A stretch of 64,000 nucleotides of DNA from the NCBI GenBank assembly GCA_037953745.1, contig JBAKBP010000761.1, forward strand, positions 124,001 to 188,000, read 5' to 3'. The translations under genes and the position numbers were made by a program. The notes below the pieces were generated by a model, which saw only the letters and a program-made list of their open reading frames with translations, searched no databases and had not been told where the DNA came from. This document shows, piece by piece, positions 10,621 to 22,249 of this stretch. This stretch comes from Lithodes maja. Taxonomy: Eukaryota > Arthropoda > Malacostraca > Decapoda > Lithodidae. Each line of letters opens with the position of its first letter. Position 1 is the stretch's first letter.

Positions 10621-12600
10621 CCTTGGTGCCGCTAGAAGAGTGGCGAACACATCAAAAGGTATCAAAAGGTAAGGTAATTGTAGGACGGTGTGACCCTTTG
10701 TGGCAGTCAACCGGACACTTTTGGCCTGTGACAGCGATCAGATTTCCATTTTTAGGGTTAAAGGTACTGTACTCTGTTTTTTCGCCGGTAGTGGAGATTA
10801 TTGGCCGTCTGGCAGGTTTTTTCACTATCTCCCAACATGTCAGCTCTTGACCTCGGGGTTCAAGTTACAGGACCTTATCGTCACTGACTTCTCAGTCGTT
10901 TCATTACCATCTCTCCTTCGAGTTTATGGTTAAGGTGGACAATGTCCTCCTGACCTAGTACCCGGCTACTTGTGCAGGTGCAAGAACCAACGAACCTATC
11001 AGTCTCTATTTCCGGCGACGCGTTAGGATTTTTCTACTTACGCCCTCTGATGCTTCAGCGCTTGTATGGGCTTAGTGAGTTGTTTTTTTCCGGCGTCATG
11101 GTCCCAGTGATCTTTAAGAGATATTCACCTTCCATTTTAATTGGTGAACTCTTTTACCTCTAGGAGGGGGTCCCAGCCTACTCAACCGGACGCACTTGAA
11201 ATTCGGTAAATTAGGTGTCACGTTACAAATGGGGCGGTCGCCCCTTTACGTGGGAATGATGACAACAGGTTACAACCCAGGCACGGTGGGGCAGGCACTT
11301 GAATTTAGTCACAGTGCACGTGTTTGAGTTACATTAGTGACCTCTAGCTTCCGTTTCTTTCTTCCCCTGTGGATAGGTACGGAACAAGGAAGGGTACATC
11401 GATACAGGTTTGGAAAGAATAGCATGGACGAATTTCGTTTTTTTCCCGTTTTTTCTATTGTCCACACTCCACGGAGATGGTCCGCCGGGGTTCACTATCT
11501 CCAGACTTTGGCACCAAGTGAGGATGAACGGATCCCCGGCTCATTCTTTTACTGGTTTAGCAGGAGATAATTTTTCGGTCACGGGTATCGACGCATCTCA
11601 TCTGTAGGCTTTAGCCTGACTTTCCTGAACAAGATGTCTTCCTTTTGCACTACATACGCCGCTTCGTTGCTGATTAAGCATCACAACACGGGGTATGATA
11701 GGTAGAGGACTTTTCGATTTAAGGCTATTGTTAGGGTGAAAGGAAAAGAAATTTGTACAGGTGCCAGTCGGAACGCCTTAAGCACTTACTACTATTCACA
11801 CTACATAGGGCCCCCTCTCCGGTTACAGGCGGAGAACGGGCCCAAAGTCTTTAATTTTCCCGTTCTTACCGGTGGCTATGATATCATGCTTTCTGGTAGA
11901 TCGGGTGTAGTCCCGTAGATTTTGACACTGACGACCTTCACGATACAGGAGCAGTCTTACGTCTTTTCTTTTCCCCGTTCCTTACCATCCAATCTGTTAC
12001 GTCAGAATTCATGGTAGACTGGGGGTTGTCTCGTAGATTTTAACATTGACTGCCTCCCCGGTACAGGAGAAGTCACATAAAATCTCTAAGCCCTACACTA
12101 AACTTCAAATTTAGTCGTAAGTCACCTAAATGAGCTAAAAGTGCCGGTAGTCTAGACTTCCATACCGTGACACGGTCTTGCTGAACAAACTGAACTGCCG
12201 GGTAGGTATTCCGGCTATTTAATGCTATAGTCAGCCTTAGAGGGGGCCTGACCAAAGTAACTTTGATTTGTTGTCAGCCTCCCGCTGACCCCGACCAACT
12301 CACTAGTCTAACTCCAACCTTCCAAAACGATCTCTCAATCCCGGTTCCAGTACTGGGAAAATGGGATCTGAAGGTCGTTATGCCGGACACAACCTGTTAC
12401 AGAAAAGGGTCCTTTTCGGACGTGTCACCAAACTTAAGCACAATTAGTGATAAGCAATGGCATCCGTGAAGGGTTGAGTCTGACTACCTCGTCTATAGTT
12501 GTCTCGTACCGTCGTGGACATGACTCTACTTCACCTGGGCGTTGCCCGGCCTCTCCGGTTTCACTCCATTCACAACGCATATGTTAATTGCTACATGGGA

Positions 12601-12751
12601 TTCAGATCAGGTTTACGCGTCTTCCGTGTAGTTGAAGACGTTTTAGTCCTGACAAAAGCCTTTTGGCATGTCCTAACACATGACAGGTTCCAACGATTTG
12701 TTGCTATGAGGATCTAGCCTCAGGCCGAGGGAAATTTCATGGAATCCCTCT
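12601..12751 (+). pseudogene. DIRS-C reverse transcriptase relic
   Basis: A short reading LTKAFWHVLTHDRFQRFVAMRI-like parallels the DIRS-A/B segment LKDAYWHVPINKRFQKFLALRI, including WHV, RFQ and the LRI/MRI end. DNA either side also aligns by eye: the TTTCATGGAATCCCTC part corresponds to the bases before PFGLN in the other copies. The solo LTR interrupts the alignment at 12,752. Stops and frame breaks show a dead copy. Confidence 0.6.
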
Positions 12752-15057
12752 TGTGACGTCTACCAGCGTTGGCAGAATCGCCTCTCGTTAGCCACTAGCG
12801 CTCGCCAGGGACATCGAAATGGGCTACAGTTATCAGAGAATGTTGTTCTTTCTTTCCTAGTAACCGCATTGTCACAGACAGTCCAGTGGTGGTCTTTGTT
12901 TTCGTCTGTGACAACGGGAAGTATTTTATATCATGGATAGAATATAAGATGCATTGTGTAAAGTTAAAGAGAGAGAGCGATGTAGGCAGCGCGGTGGTAG
13001 TGTGTGCTGCTTCCCTCGCTCGGAGGAGTTTTCCCGCCCTCGCGCGGGCTTTCCCACGCCCTTGATTGGCTGGCGGATCTTGGCGCGGCCAGGACGCCTA
13101 CTGTCTTGTGACGTCTCGGCTCGTGATGGCCGACCATCGCGCCTTTGCGGGCTCCTGTGTAACTTACCTCCTTCATGAGGGTCCCCAGGAGCTGTCCTCC
13201 TCAGGACAGGCTTGTCGCGCATGCTTCTAACATCCCCTTGCATACTCTCCCCCGATCACCACCTTAATCACTGTTTCTCTCACTCGATTCTCTCTTTCCA
13301 TACTCTAACCTTTATTAACTGCATAACAGTCCCATTGGGTTCTGTATACGGTTTCCATAGCCGGCCCATTGTATTGCATGCGCCGTCCTCAGAGATATTT
13401 ACATGTACTTAGAATAGGTTTGAGGGTTCTCAGTTAGTATAGGTTAAGAACTTTGTGTGTCTCCATTATTGATTTAGTGTTTCTGCTCTTTTATTTAACC
13501 CTTCCTCCCAGGGCTGTCTTACCCAATGACAGTCGCCCCTACCCGGGCGAAATGGCTGAAAAACGTCTAGGCCTAGGCTACCGTATTTATGTTTATTTTC
13601 ACTGCTAGAACTTTCCCACTCATCTATAATCGTAGTGCGGTTTCAATCTGTATTTTGGCATTGAGTAGAGCTCTGTAAGTCAACTGGTTCAGTTGTGATG
13701 ACGATTTCAGTGGAGCCAATATTGCAGAGATGTTGCCAATATGGGGGCTTTTCAGACACTAATTTCGTCATGACGTCAGAACAATAACATTGAGGAGTCT
13801 TCTCCTTCTTGTTTTTGGAGGTGCGGTGACGAATGCTTGGGTTTGTTGACATATGTCGTACGCACGGCGTTCAGACCAAGCTTAATTAGGCTATTAAGCT
13901 CATGCCTTAGATAAGGCATACCGGGTAGCGGCCCTTCTTTCGTGCTGTCCTTACCTAAGGCAGACCGGGTAAGAAGGGTTAATGCTAGACTGGGATAAGG
14001 TAACTGTAGTCGTTGTCTCCGATGTGTGTACGGTTTGCCTATACCTACACGACTTCGACCGGTCCTGTGGTAGCCTGGGTTGTCTTTTCGGTTGCGTCCT
14101 TTGCGAGTGCAGCATTGTGTTGACTGAGGGTTTTGGCCTGTTCCAGTTCCACACTTTGCTGCCTCTTTGCTTGTCTTTAGAGGGTCGTCAGGATAGAACC
14201 AGATACTTGTGATCTGGATCTATCAAGAGTGCACCCTAGTCAATTAACGTAACTTAAAGGATGCAGTCTTAAGGACATCGCTAGGCTACGAGCCTGCCTT
14301 GCTCAACCCCAGTTCCTTACCTCGAGTATCCCAGCTAGACATTATTAATCGAGTAGACATTTGTTAGCATTTAATATAAGCTCTTTGATATGTACTCATT
14401 ATTATTCACAGCATTTATTAGTCTAGGTTGTTGTTGAGCCGCACAACCATAGCAGACTGTTTCGTTGATGATGAAGTACTTCTTTTAGTGTCGAGCATTG
14501 CTACCGTTGCGCATTTATAGTATTCTCGTGTCAGCTAACATTATATGTCCTATCTTTTAGTGTATTCGATTTACACGTGTGGTGTCCTGCCTCCTGCCTT
14601 TATATAGTTCTAAGTTTAAGATACGAGCATCTTATGAGCATCAGACTTTCTTCAGAAGTTTCCAGGTCTATGCCGTAGGACTATAATTCACTTTCTTTCA
14701 GATAGGAGTGAAGAGTTTATTGTTGTTTAGAATAACTGTATTGAAGCATCTTTTTATTGTATTAAATCTTGCAGTGATTTAATTGATCTTTCCATAGATT
14801 CCTTTTTATGCATTTTAACGTAACTTGCATCTTGTTTGTTATCAGGCTATGCCAGTGCCGGTTAGCCTGAAGTAGAGTACATTTATGCCCAGTTAAGGAT
14901 ACCCCGCTATCGCAGATTAACTCTGGAGGGTATAGGTGTTTTGTTCACCGGCATATAAGTTCGAGGGTTTGGATCTAGCGTACCATTGTTGCATAGTGCC
15001 CTATTACTAGTCCAATCATTGAGTGCCCTTGTTTTATTCGTAGTCCCGGTCGTAACA
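12752..15057 (-). mobile_element. Solo gypsy LTR (2,306 bp) with CTCT target duplication
   Basis: The segment begins TGTGACG and ends CGGTCGTAACA, the same termini, in reverse, as the G1 LTR (TGTTACGACCGG...GCGTCACA). It is flanked by CTCT at 12,748-12,751 and 15,058-15,061. A central stretch near 14,195-14,345 matches the G1 LTR on the opposite strand, including the AGAACCAGATACTTGTGATCTGG-like region and CGCTAGGCTACGAGCC. No internal element sequence lies between, so it is a solo LTR left by LTR-LTR recombination. In this window an element with G1's and G2's minus-strand coding orientation has LTRs reading TGTTACG on plus, so this copy came from an element coding on plus; the strand given here follows its opposite orientation to G1's LTR. 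Short frames within it are not genes. Confidence 0.82.
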
Positions 15058-15285
15058 CTCTTAACCTGAACAAACTAGTCTGAAAGGGTCGACTTTTCTT
15101 GTTGTTTAATACAAAGGATCACGACAATGGGGTCCCTCGCCGTCTGGCTCATGAGGGTAGCACAACTAGAGATACCATGCCTCAAGTAGGTTTATCTGGA
15201 TTCACCTTCCTAGTCAGTCGGACAGGTTGAAGGCCCAGAGTTTAAATCTTGGAGGCAAACGGGCGGTTACCGCTATTAACCCGGC

Positions 15286-15886
15286 AACGGCGAGGGGGGG
15301 GGGTATTGAACTAGCTGCCCATGGGCGAGCATATTGGCTCCATTCAGGCCTATAATCGTCATTTTACGATAAATATCATTATTACTTATTCATATGAGCC
15401 TATTTTACCTTCACTATGAAAATAGTAACCTGTAACAACAATAAAACAAGTGAAAATATAATTTTTCTGGTCAAAATCGCAAATATAGATGGACCAGCCC
15501 ATTCATGAATTATGGAGAAAATTGCGGCAACCCCTCCCTCCACGAGGCCTCAAGCCACACTGAGCCTACTCATTCACACACTCGGTTGTATAACACACTC
15601 GCTAGGCACGTAAGCACATACTCCATACATTTTGCTAATGTTAGCACAAAAATATACCAACGAATTAGGGAATAACAGAGAAAATAGGTGATAATTGAAG
15701 GGGGAGGGGAAAAGGGGGAAGGAGGAAATGTGGAGGAGTGATATGAGGTATAGGGGGAAAAAAAAAAAAATGTTTTTTAGTGCTACTGGGGCCATTTAAA
15801 TGTTTTTTTTAGGCCTCCCTCTTAAGAGCTTTGCCGCCGTCGCCCAGTAAAACTTCTTATAAGCTTTTCCGCCGTTTACGGGTTAA
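15286..15886 (-). mobile_element. MITE M3 (family M, diverged)
   Basis: An insert of 593 bp is bounded by TTAA at 15,286-15,289 and 15,883-15,886. The right end ends GCCGTTTACGGG before TTAA and has the doubled CTTAAGAG-type modules of the family M left end in reverse. The middle has the family's ACAACAATAAAACAAGTG segment. It is more diverged than M1 and M2. It sits in DIRS-C, interrupting the sequence between GGTTACCGCTA and TAGCGGGAC. Confidence 0.8.
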
Positions 15887-18131
15887 TAGCGGGACAATAA
15901 TAGCAAATTCGGTATTTACACCACTTGCTATAACTCGAGGGTTGAACCTGCAAAACTGCGTTTTTCGGCGTGATCTTTCCCTCCGCCTACGGTATGTTAT
16001 GATACCAAGGCTTCGGAAACGTGTAGTTTGGGGGTTAGGCAAACCCCAGATCAAGGTCTTCGGCCCCACTCCACGGAGGTTCACTTCAATGCAATTGAGT
16101 CCCCTTTTCCCTTTGATGCTTTCCAGCTCTTAGCTCCACAGTTACGTGGACGTAATAGCTTTACGAAGGTCCTCTCTGACTGCAACTTCTTGCTCTCAGA
16201 CACGAGAGTCAACAAGGTCTCGACTTGCTGTTAGACTGGTCTGAGAAGTTTTGTTCGCCGATCAGCAAAACCTTTATCTTCAGACGATCTGAGCTGCCGG
16301 ACGTCACCTACGTCTGAGCAGTTACAAGGTTTTAGTATGGGGCTCAGGCAATTAGTTGTTTCGATGAAACCGAAGAAATTCGGTGCTCGTCTTAAACTCC
16401 TAACTGGTACAACCCCTCGGAGTTGGCTCTCCTCGTTTAACTACATCCCGGCATGGACCGGAACATGCTATCTTGTACAAGTCTTCGGTGTTGGCCCGCC
16501 AGGTTTCATTATATCCCGGCGTTGGCCTGGACATGGGGAAAGGAACGGAGCTCCGTCTCTTCCTCTCCGACTTTATACTACACCCACGGGGTGTCGCTAT
16601 TTCCTGGTGTTGACCTAGTCTTTGATGGGTCCCAGTGTTTTATGTTAGGGGTAGCCTGTGTTGGGTTACCAACTAGGCTCGGAATTAGTCAGTCCGGGGT
16701 AAGCCCCCTTTTCGACTAGTTTTTCCTTTGTCGCTCAGGCTGGACTTTGGTTGTCACTGATATAGAGGAAACTGATCGAACTGAAGCTTCAGTAACGTTC
16801 AGTTTCGAATATCTGGAATACGATGGCTCATCAACCGTTTCAATCATGACTGTTTAGTTTCACAAGACAGCAATCTGGGGTTTTTTTCCCGTTTGTTGAT
16901 CTCCGTTCCGCGAACGAAGATAAAGGGTCTCTTGGGTGCAAGTTCCAAACTTCACTCCCCGCCCCGTCAGCTCATAACTACCGGGTTAATCCCTAGTATC
17001 TAAGCAGGCGACAAGGGGCACCGAACCATGATAATATCAAGTTCGGACGACACGAAACAGTTGTTCTTATGCGCCATCTCCTACCTTCACGGCCACAAAC
17101 GAGCAGTGAGTTTGCTTACGGCATTCAGGTTCCGGCGCTCGTTGGAACCAATCACCGTCTTGGATGCCGGGTGCTATATCTCAGGCGGATTTTATGGGAG
17201 TGTCCCAGCCTAGCCAGCCGGACACTCTCACGGCTATCTCTACCCTCTCGCTCTCGATCAACCGGGGCGATCCAGTGTCACGGAGTGGCAACGGGTCTGT
17301 TGTTATGGTGCTTTAGGATTAAGGTTACCTTTACGAGTTTTAAAAAAAGGGGGGGGGGGTATGGGTAAGGTTTACTGAAAGACCAAGATCCTCAGCCCCG
17401 CCGGACAGGTGGTAAATGCGCGAGCAACGTACGCTAGCAAAATGAAAAATTTATTTTCGGATCATTTTTCAGGACAGAATGTTCAGTCCAGGGAAATGAA
17501 GTTTCGTTTATTGTATTTTGAAATACAGAGACACATACTTCAGATGATCTGCAAGTATCTTATGTTCCGTAGCAAAGGGCAAGGAATCAGGAATCAGATT
17601 TATTCCTATCTGTGGATTCGTACCGAATATGTTGGGATATGCAGGTACTCCACTTGACTCTAGGACTGTTCCAAAGTCACGAGTTAGTTTTAATTGGTAT
17701 ACGAATGTTTATTCATTTCCAAAGTTTTATTAATGACTACAAAGCTTACATGCAGTCTTTGATATCTTGTATGGTTATACATAACCATAACTGTTTTGTG
17801 TTACGCAGGCACAAGCCATTACTCACGGACTATGAGTCATGAGTTAGGATCACAAATTTGTTTAAATTTTTTTTTATTCATTAGCTTAAGTTTTGATGTA
17901 GAATGTGGAACACATTTCTTATCAATAATTGTTACATGGACCTGCGGGGTTATGTACATGCAGGCCTTCTTCAAAGTACGCTACCTGCATTTCCTTTTTC
18001 CATTTTTCAATATTTTGTATGCACAAGATGACAATTAGATTGCTATATTGGATGTGGTTTTCAACCTATGTTAGATTTGTTAGTGGTTTTAATATTGTCA
18101 CGAATGTCCCCCTCCAGTCTTGAGATATCAG

Positions 18132-18232
18132 GCATATCGTCAATGATGGAGGGGCCACTGATAAATTATAGGTTTGATGACCGGAGGGAAGAAATTAAAA
18201 CCTAATATTTAGTAATGGCCCCGAAATCATTG
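18132..18232 (+). repeat. DIRS-C internal complementary region
   Basis: An imperfect palindrome from ATCGTCAATGATGG to the mirrored AATCATTGAAGATG. It corresponds to the reverse complement of the element's right end joined to its left end, as in DIRS-A and DIRS-B. In DIRS1-type elements this region templates completion of the ends during circle formation. Confidence 0.7.
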
Positions 18233-18299
18233 AAGATGTAGGGCCCTCCCGTCCATCCCCTTCCCGTTCTTTGATGTTTTAAGTGTATCTTGATATATC

Positions 18300-18658
18300 A
18301 TTGAAGACGGAATGACGCTTCATAAAGCAGCGTCTCACGGAGAATACTCCGCACGGCAAAACATCCACAAGTTCTGGGAAGCTTGGTTTATAGTATTTCT
18401 AATACTTTATTTTTTTATTTTTTTACAAAGTTTTTTCGCAGCGAGTACCCAATCATAAGGACGATTCCGTAAGAGAATAGGCGTACCCTTACGATGTGTT
18501 CCTCTCTCTCTCCCTGCGGCGGTCGTTTCAAACAGCTGACGCAAGGGCTTGAAAGGGAACTATTATTTAATAGGCATATCGTCAATGATTTCGGGGCCAC
18601 TACTAAATATTAGGTTTTCATTTCTTCCCTCCGGGAATCAAACCTATATTATAGGTTT
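18300..18658 (+). repeat. DIRS-C right inverted terminal repeat
   Basis: It matches the right terminal repeats of DIRS-A (41,242-41,578) and DIRS-B (53,409-53,742), with the ACAAAGTTTTTTCGCAGCGAG, CAATCATAAGGACGATTCC and final CGGGAATCAAACCTAT segments. It ends at the TAT at about 18,656-18,658. Confidence 0.72.
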
Positions 18659-19180
18659 CATCCCCGAAGGGATGTTGAGAAATCCTAATATTAATAAAGT
18701 GACTCCGAACCAATGAAGTCATGCCAATATTCAAATTTGATGCCTTGTCTGCTTCGGAAGCCCTTCATAAGGAGTACTTTACCACTCGACAATAATCACC
18801 AAATAACATCCTAGGGGGCACGATTAATTTACCTAGGGTACGTCATGAATCGGATGTCACTTAAAAAAAAGAATTACAGAAGAAAAGATATTAAGTTTAG
18901 AATGCGCTTCCCATTCTTCATCTGTCGGCCGGCCCAAAGGTCCAGCTTCGAAACGTATTGTTTGTCCTTCAGGTATCTCATGCATAGTAAAGATAGGAAT
19001 GGGATGGGGTGGAGCAAGGGTAATCGCATCAATATAGTTCGGAGCCGCTTTATAAATATTAGGTTTTCTCTACATTCCTTCAGGAAGCAAACCTATAATT
19101 TAACAGTGGCTCCTTTCCAATGAAGTCATGCCGAATTCTAATATTGGTGGAGGGACATTACTATGTCATAAAAACCCGTC
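18659..19180 (-). repeat. Degenerate DIRS terminus in opposite orientation
   Basis: Two blocks resemble DIRS end sequence: CCTAATATTAATAAAGTGACTCCG with AATGAAGTCATGCC near 18,690-18,735, and TAAATATTAGGTTTTC...AAACCTATAATTTAACAGTGG near 19,055-19,105. Together with the DIRS-C right end they form a large imperfect inverted structure. It is probably the remnant of another, older DIRS copy abutting DIRS-C. No coding sequence is evident. Confidence 0.45.
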
Positions 19181-19272
19181 ATAACCCCAGGCTGAGTAAG
19201 AACAGAGTTCTAAACTCATCTTATCCCAGAAGCTTGAACAGAGACAAACTTGATAACTTTGTTTATTACAAA

Positions 19273-20663
19273 ATCTGGCTAAAGCTTTCTTGTCACTCTG
19301 ACTAAATATTTCTACACTGTTTATCTCTCCCCTATTTCTACCGACTATCCAAAATTCTTTGACTACCTAACATCTAAAGTGGAACACATTCTATCCATCT
19401 CTCCTTTTGCAGAAATATCCATCCTAGGAGCTTTCAACGTTCACCACCGCCAATGGCTCTCCTCTCTTTTCACCGACTAACCTGGTGAACAAGCCTACGT
19501 CTTTTCTATCCTAAATGACCTAGAGCAGTTAGTCCAGCAACCCACCCGTATCCCGGATCACTTCGGAGATCGGCCAATTTTTTTTTACTTATTTCTAACC
19601 TCTAACCCTTCTGCTTATACTGTAAATTTTTTCTCTCCTTTGGGTTCCTCCGACCATAAACTAATTTCTGTCACCTGTCCTATCTCTCCGGTACGGCTAC
19701 CCGATCCTCCCACCCGGCGGCGCTTGTGGCACTTTGGCGCTGCCGACTTGGAGGCTCTTCGGCAGTACTTCTTTGATTTCCCATGGAATAACTTTTGCTT
19801 CCGTGGCCGGGGACCCTCGGAGAGTGCTGAACGCATTACCGAAGTAATACTCTCGGGCATGGAAGCATACATTCCATTTTTTGTTCTCTCAGTCAAATGC
19901 AAAAAAATCTTGGTTTACTCATGCTTGTTCTACTGCTGTCTGTAACAAGGATGAAGCATCCAAATGGTACCAATGCCATAAAACTCCAGAATCTCGTTCT
20001 TCCTTTGTTTCTGCCCGGAATCATGCCAAATCTGTTCTTACTTGCCAAACACTCTTTCATCAATAATAAATGCACTAAACTATCCAACTCTAGCTCTTCC
20101 CAAGCTTTCTGGTATCTAGCCAAAAACCTCTCCAACAATTTTTCTTCCTCGTCTTTCCCTCCCCTTTTCCACTCTGATGGCACAACTATCACTTCTTCCT
20201 CTGACAAAGCTGAACTCTTCGCTTAAACTTTTGCTAGAAATTCCACCTCGGATGATTCCGGTGCTATTCCTCCCTCTCCACCACCGTCTCTCCTACTTAT
20301 GCCTAATATCCTAATTTCTTCTAAAGATGTACTTTCTACCCTCTCTGGGCTTGATACTAAGAAGGTGTACGGACCGGACGGTGTTCCTCCTGTTGTACTA
20401 AAAAACTGTGCTTCCGTGCTGACTCCCTGCCTAAGCAAACTCTTTCGTCTCTGTCTCTCCTTTAACGTCTTCCCTTCTTGCTGGAATTTTGCACTCATTC
20501 AACCTGTCCCAAAGAAGTGTGACCGCTCTCAACCCTCCAACTATCGTCTAATTGCTCTCATCTCTGGTATCTCTAAAGTTTTTGAAACTATTCTTACTTC
20601 CAAATTTCTTAAGCATTTCTCTTCTCATAATCTACTCTCAGATCGCCAGTATGGCTTCCTTAA
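19273..20663 (+). pseudogene. LINE-A piece 1: endonuclease C-terminus and RT N-terminus
   Basis: The 5'-truncated LINE begins inside the endonuclease. Recognisable blocks are STDYPKFFDYLTSKVEHIL, ISILGAFNVHHRQWLSS (canonical GDFN is GAFN here), VQQPTRIPDHFGDRP and GSSDHKLISV. The RT start follows: SSKDVLSTLSGLD, GPDGVPPVVLKNC, WNFALIQPVPKK and NYRLIALIS, up to DRQYGFL. Several stops and frame breaks (for example near 19,480, 19,920 and 20,224) mark it as dead. At 20,660 it is cut by MITE M4. The next codons, KGRSNGDLISYLT, are found 21 kb away at 42,002. It is a jockey/CR1-group LINE by motif style. Confidence 0.82.
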
Positions 20664-20766
20664 CTCATAAAGTACTAAGCCCCTGTAGTATACACCATAC
20701 CCCCATGCGAAGGTATTCTGATTCATTCATCACTAAAATTGTTTAATTTACCATATATATAATTAA
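20660..20766 (-). mobile_element. MITE M4, left fragment
   Basis: After TTAA at 20,660-20,663 comes sequence parallel to the reverse of the family M right end (CCCCCATGCG-type block, GGTATTCTGATTCATTCATCAC). It is interrupted at a second TTAA (20,763) by element T2. M4 continues at 23,375 and, after DIRS-A, at 41,579-42,001. Confidence 0.72.
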
Positions 20767-20930
20767 CCCTTTCACGCTTTTATGATGCAGAGGTTGCCAG
20801 ATTAGCAATAAGAAATAGGGTTCGCTCACTCTTATAATTACCTCTCCAAAATTATTTTTCTGCCCACAGCTAGCTCAAAGACAACTGCAGAGGTTGAAGT
20901 AACTAAACTAAAGGTTTCTAAATACCCCTG

Positions 20931-22249
20931 ATGGTAACAAAGGCTAACCTTCTTTCGGATATTTTCTCCACCAACTCAACCTTAGATGAAATAAATCAAG
21001 ATGTCCCTGTACTTAATTTTAATTCGCCTGAAATTCCCTCACTTAAGATCCACACCAGACATGTCAAAACTATTTTGCAGAATCTCTCAGTAGATAAGGC
21101 TCCTGGTCCAGATGAAATTCCTCCAATAGTACTTAAGAATTGCTCCTTGGTGCTCGCTCCTGTATTGGCAAAAAATGTCCGTCTGTGTAGCCTACTCATA
21201 CCTCATGCTTCCCAGTACCCTGGAAAGAAGCAAACATCCATCCAGTTCCTAAAAAAGGTGCCTCTTCAGATCCATCAAACTACAGACCAATAGCTATAAC
21301 TTCCACTCTTGGCAAAGTCTTTGAAATTATATTAAATAATCACATAATTAAGCATCTGGAGAATAATAAATTAATCAGTGATAGGCAATATGGTTTTAGA
21401 CGATGTCGATCAACTGCAGACATTCTTTGCCTTCTTACGCATCAAATCAACCAAGCTACAGACCAACATGGTGAAACACATACAATAGCACTGGATATAT
21501 CAAAGGCATTTGATAGAGTCTGGCATCAATCCTTATTGTCGAAGATGTCACACTACGGCCTTGCATCATTAGTTCCACTAATTTCTTCTTATCTTCATAA
21601 CAGAAAAATCTGTGTAATGGTAGATGGCCTTTATTCTCAATTTCACTCAATAAATGCTGGTGTTCCCCAGGGATCAGTTTTGGCCCCAACTCTGTTCCTC
21701 ATTCATATCAATGATCTCATATCTACCACTCATAATCCAATACATTCCTACGCAGATGACTCAACACTCCACAGTTCCTTCACATTTACCAATTCTTTCA
21801 CCCAACCCGATCTTATAAATTCAAAAATAAACACTGCAATTTCTCTGAACCAGGACCTTTCTAGAATTAATGAATGGGGACAAGAGAATCTAGTTTCCTT
21901 TAATGCACAGAAAACCAAGTACATTCAATTTTCTAACCGACAGAATCTCACTGACTCCCATATATTTTTTAATGATGTAAATATTCCCACTTCCCCTAGT
22001 ATTGACATTCTCGGTGTAATATTAACTACTAACTTGAGCTGGACATATTATGTTAGAAGCATTGCTAAGAATGCCTCTAAAAAACTGGGCCTCCTGTACA
22101 GAGTTCGAGAATTCTTCACTGACGAGCAGTTGGCCGTAATATATAAAAGTCATGTGCGTTCTCAGATGGATTACTGTTCACCTCTGTGGGGTGGAAGTGG
22201 AGTGGTTGCATTGAGGCAGTTGGACAAAATTCAAAATAAAGCTATTAGA
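20931..22249 (+). pseudogene. LINE-B reverse transcriptase, main part
   Basis: The RT reads through DKAPGPDEIPPIVLKN, one frame break just before 21,221, then HPVPKKGASSDPSNYRPIAI, DRQYGFRRCRSTADIL, IALDISKAFDRVWHQ, AGVPQGSVLAPTLFL and the catalytic SYADDSTLH. The thumb follows: WGQENLVSFNAQKTKY, DILGVILTTNLSW and SQMDYCSPLWGG. Catalytic aspartates are present. At 22,250 the frame is cut by MITE M2. The last LINE codons before it (NKAIRL) join in frame to INNPAITQ at 22,890. The protein would copy LINE RNA at a nicked target. This copy lacks the endonuclease. Confidence 0.9.

Larger units (their letters stand above)
5880..10668 (+). mobile_element. LINE-1: CR1/L2-group non-LTR retrotransposon, split by MITE M1
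   Basis: The element carries a zinc-finger ORF1 followed by an endonuclease-reverse transcriptase ORF2. It ends near 10,668 after the tandem motif ATCAAAAGGTATCAAAAGG, typical of the short 3' repeats of CR1/L2-type LINEs. It lacks poly-A. The 5' limit is taken just before the first ORF1 codons. M1 interrupts ORF2. Apart from M1, only about three single-base frame breaks are evident, so this is a fairly recent copy. Its family copies RNA into DNA at a nick made by its own endonuclease. Confidence 0.85.
10680..18658 (+). mobile_element. DIRS-C: degenerate DIRS1-like element
   Basis: The right end is clear: a run of 11 G (17,349-17,359), an internal complementary region and a right terminal repeat ending at about 18,658, all matching DIRS-A and DIRS-B. 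Inside, only decayed coding remains, most clearly the RT block near 12,640-12,717 and recombinase-end-like sequence near 17,200-17,330. Most of 10,680-12,600 and 15,887-17,000 holds only short frames with no firm motif. A solo LTR and MITE M3 are nested inside. I found no left terminal repeat. The left limit is set at the 3' end of LINE-1, which may itself have inserted into this element. Confidence 0.6.

Noticed and set aside
13982..14212. Short cysteine-rich frame near 14 kb
   Set aside because: It lies inside the solo LTR and has no domain; it is a chance frame.
20299..21293. LINE-A piece 1 and LINE-B as one continuous RT
   Set aside because: Both encode the same RT segment (GPDGVPPVVLKN and GPDEIPPIVLKN), so they are two copies separated by M4 and T2 ends, not one gene.
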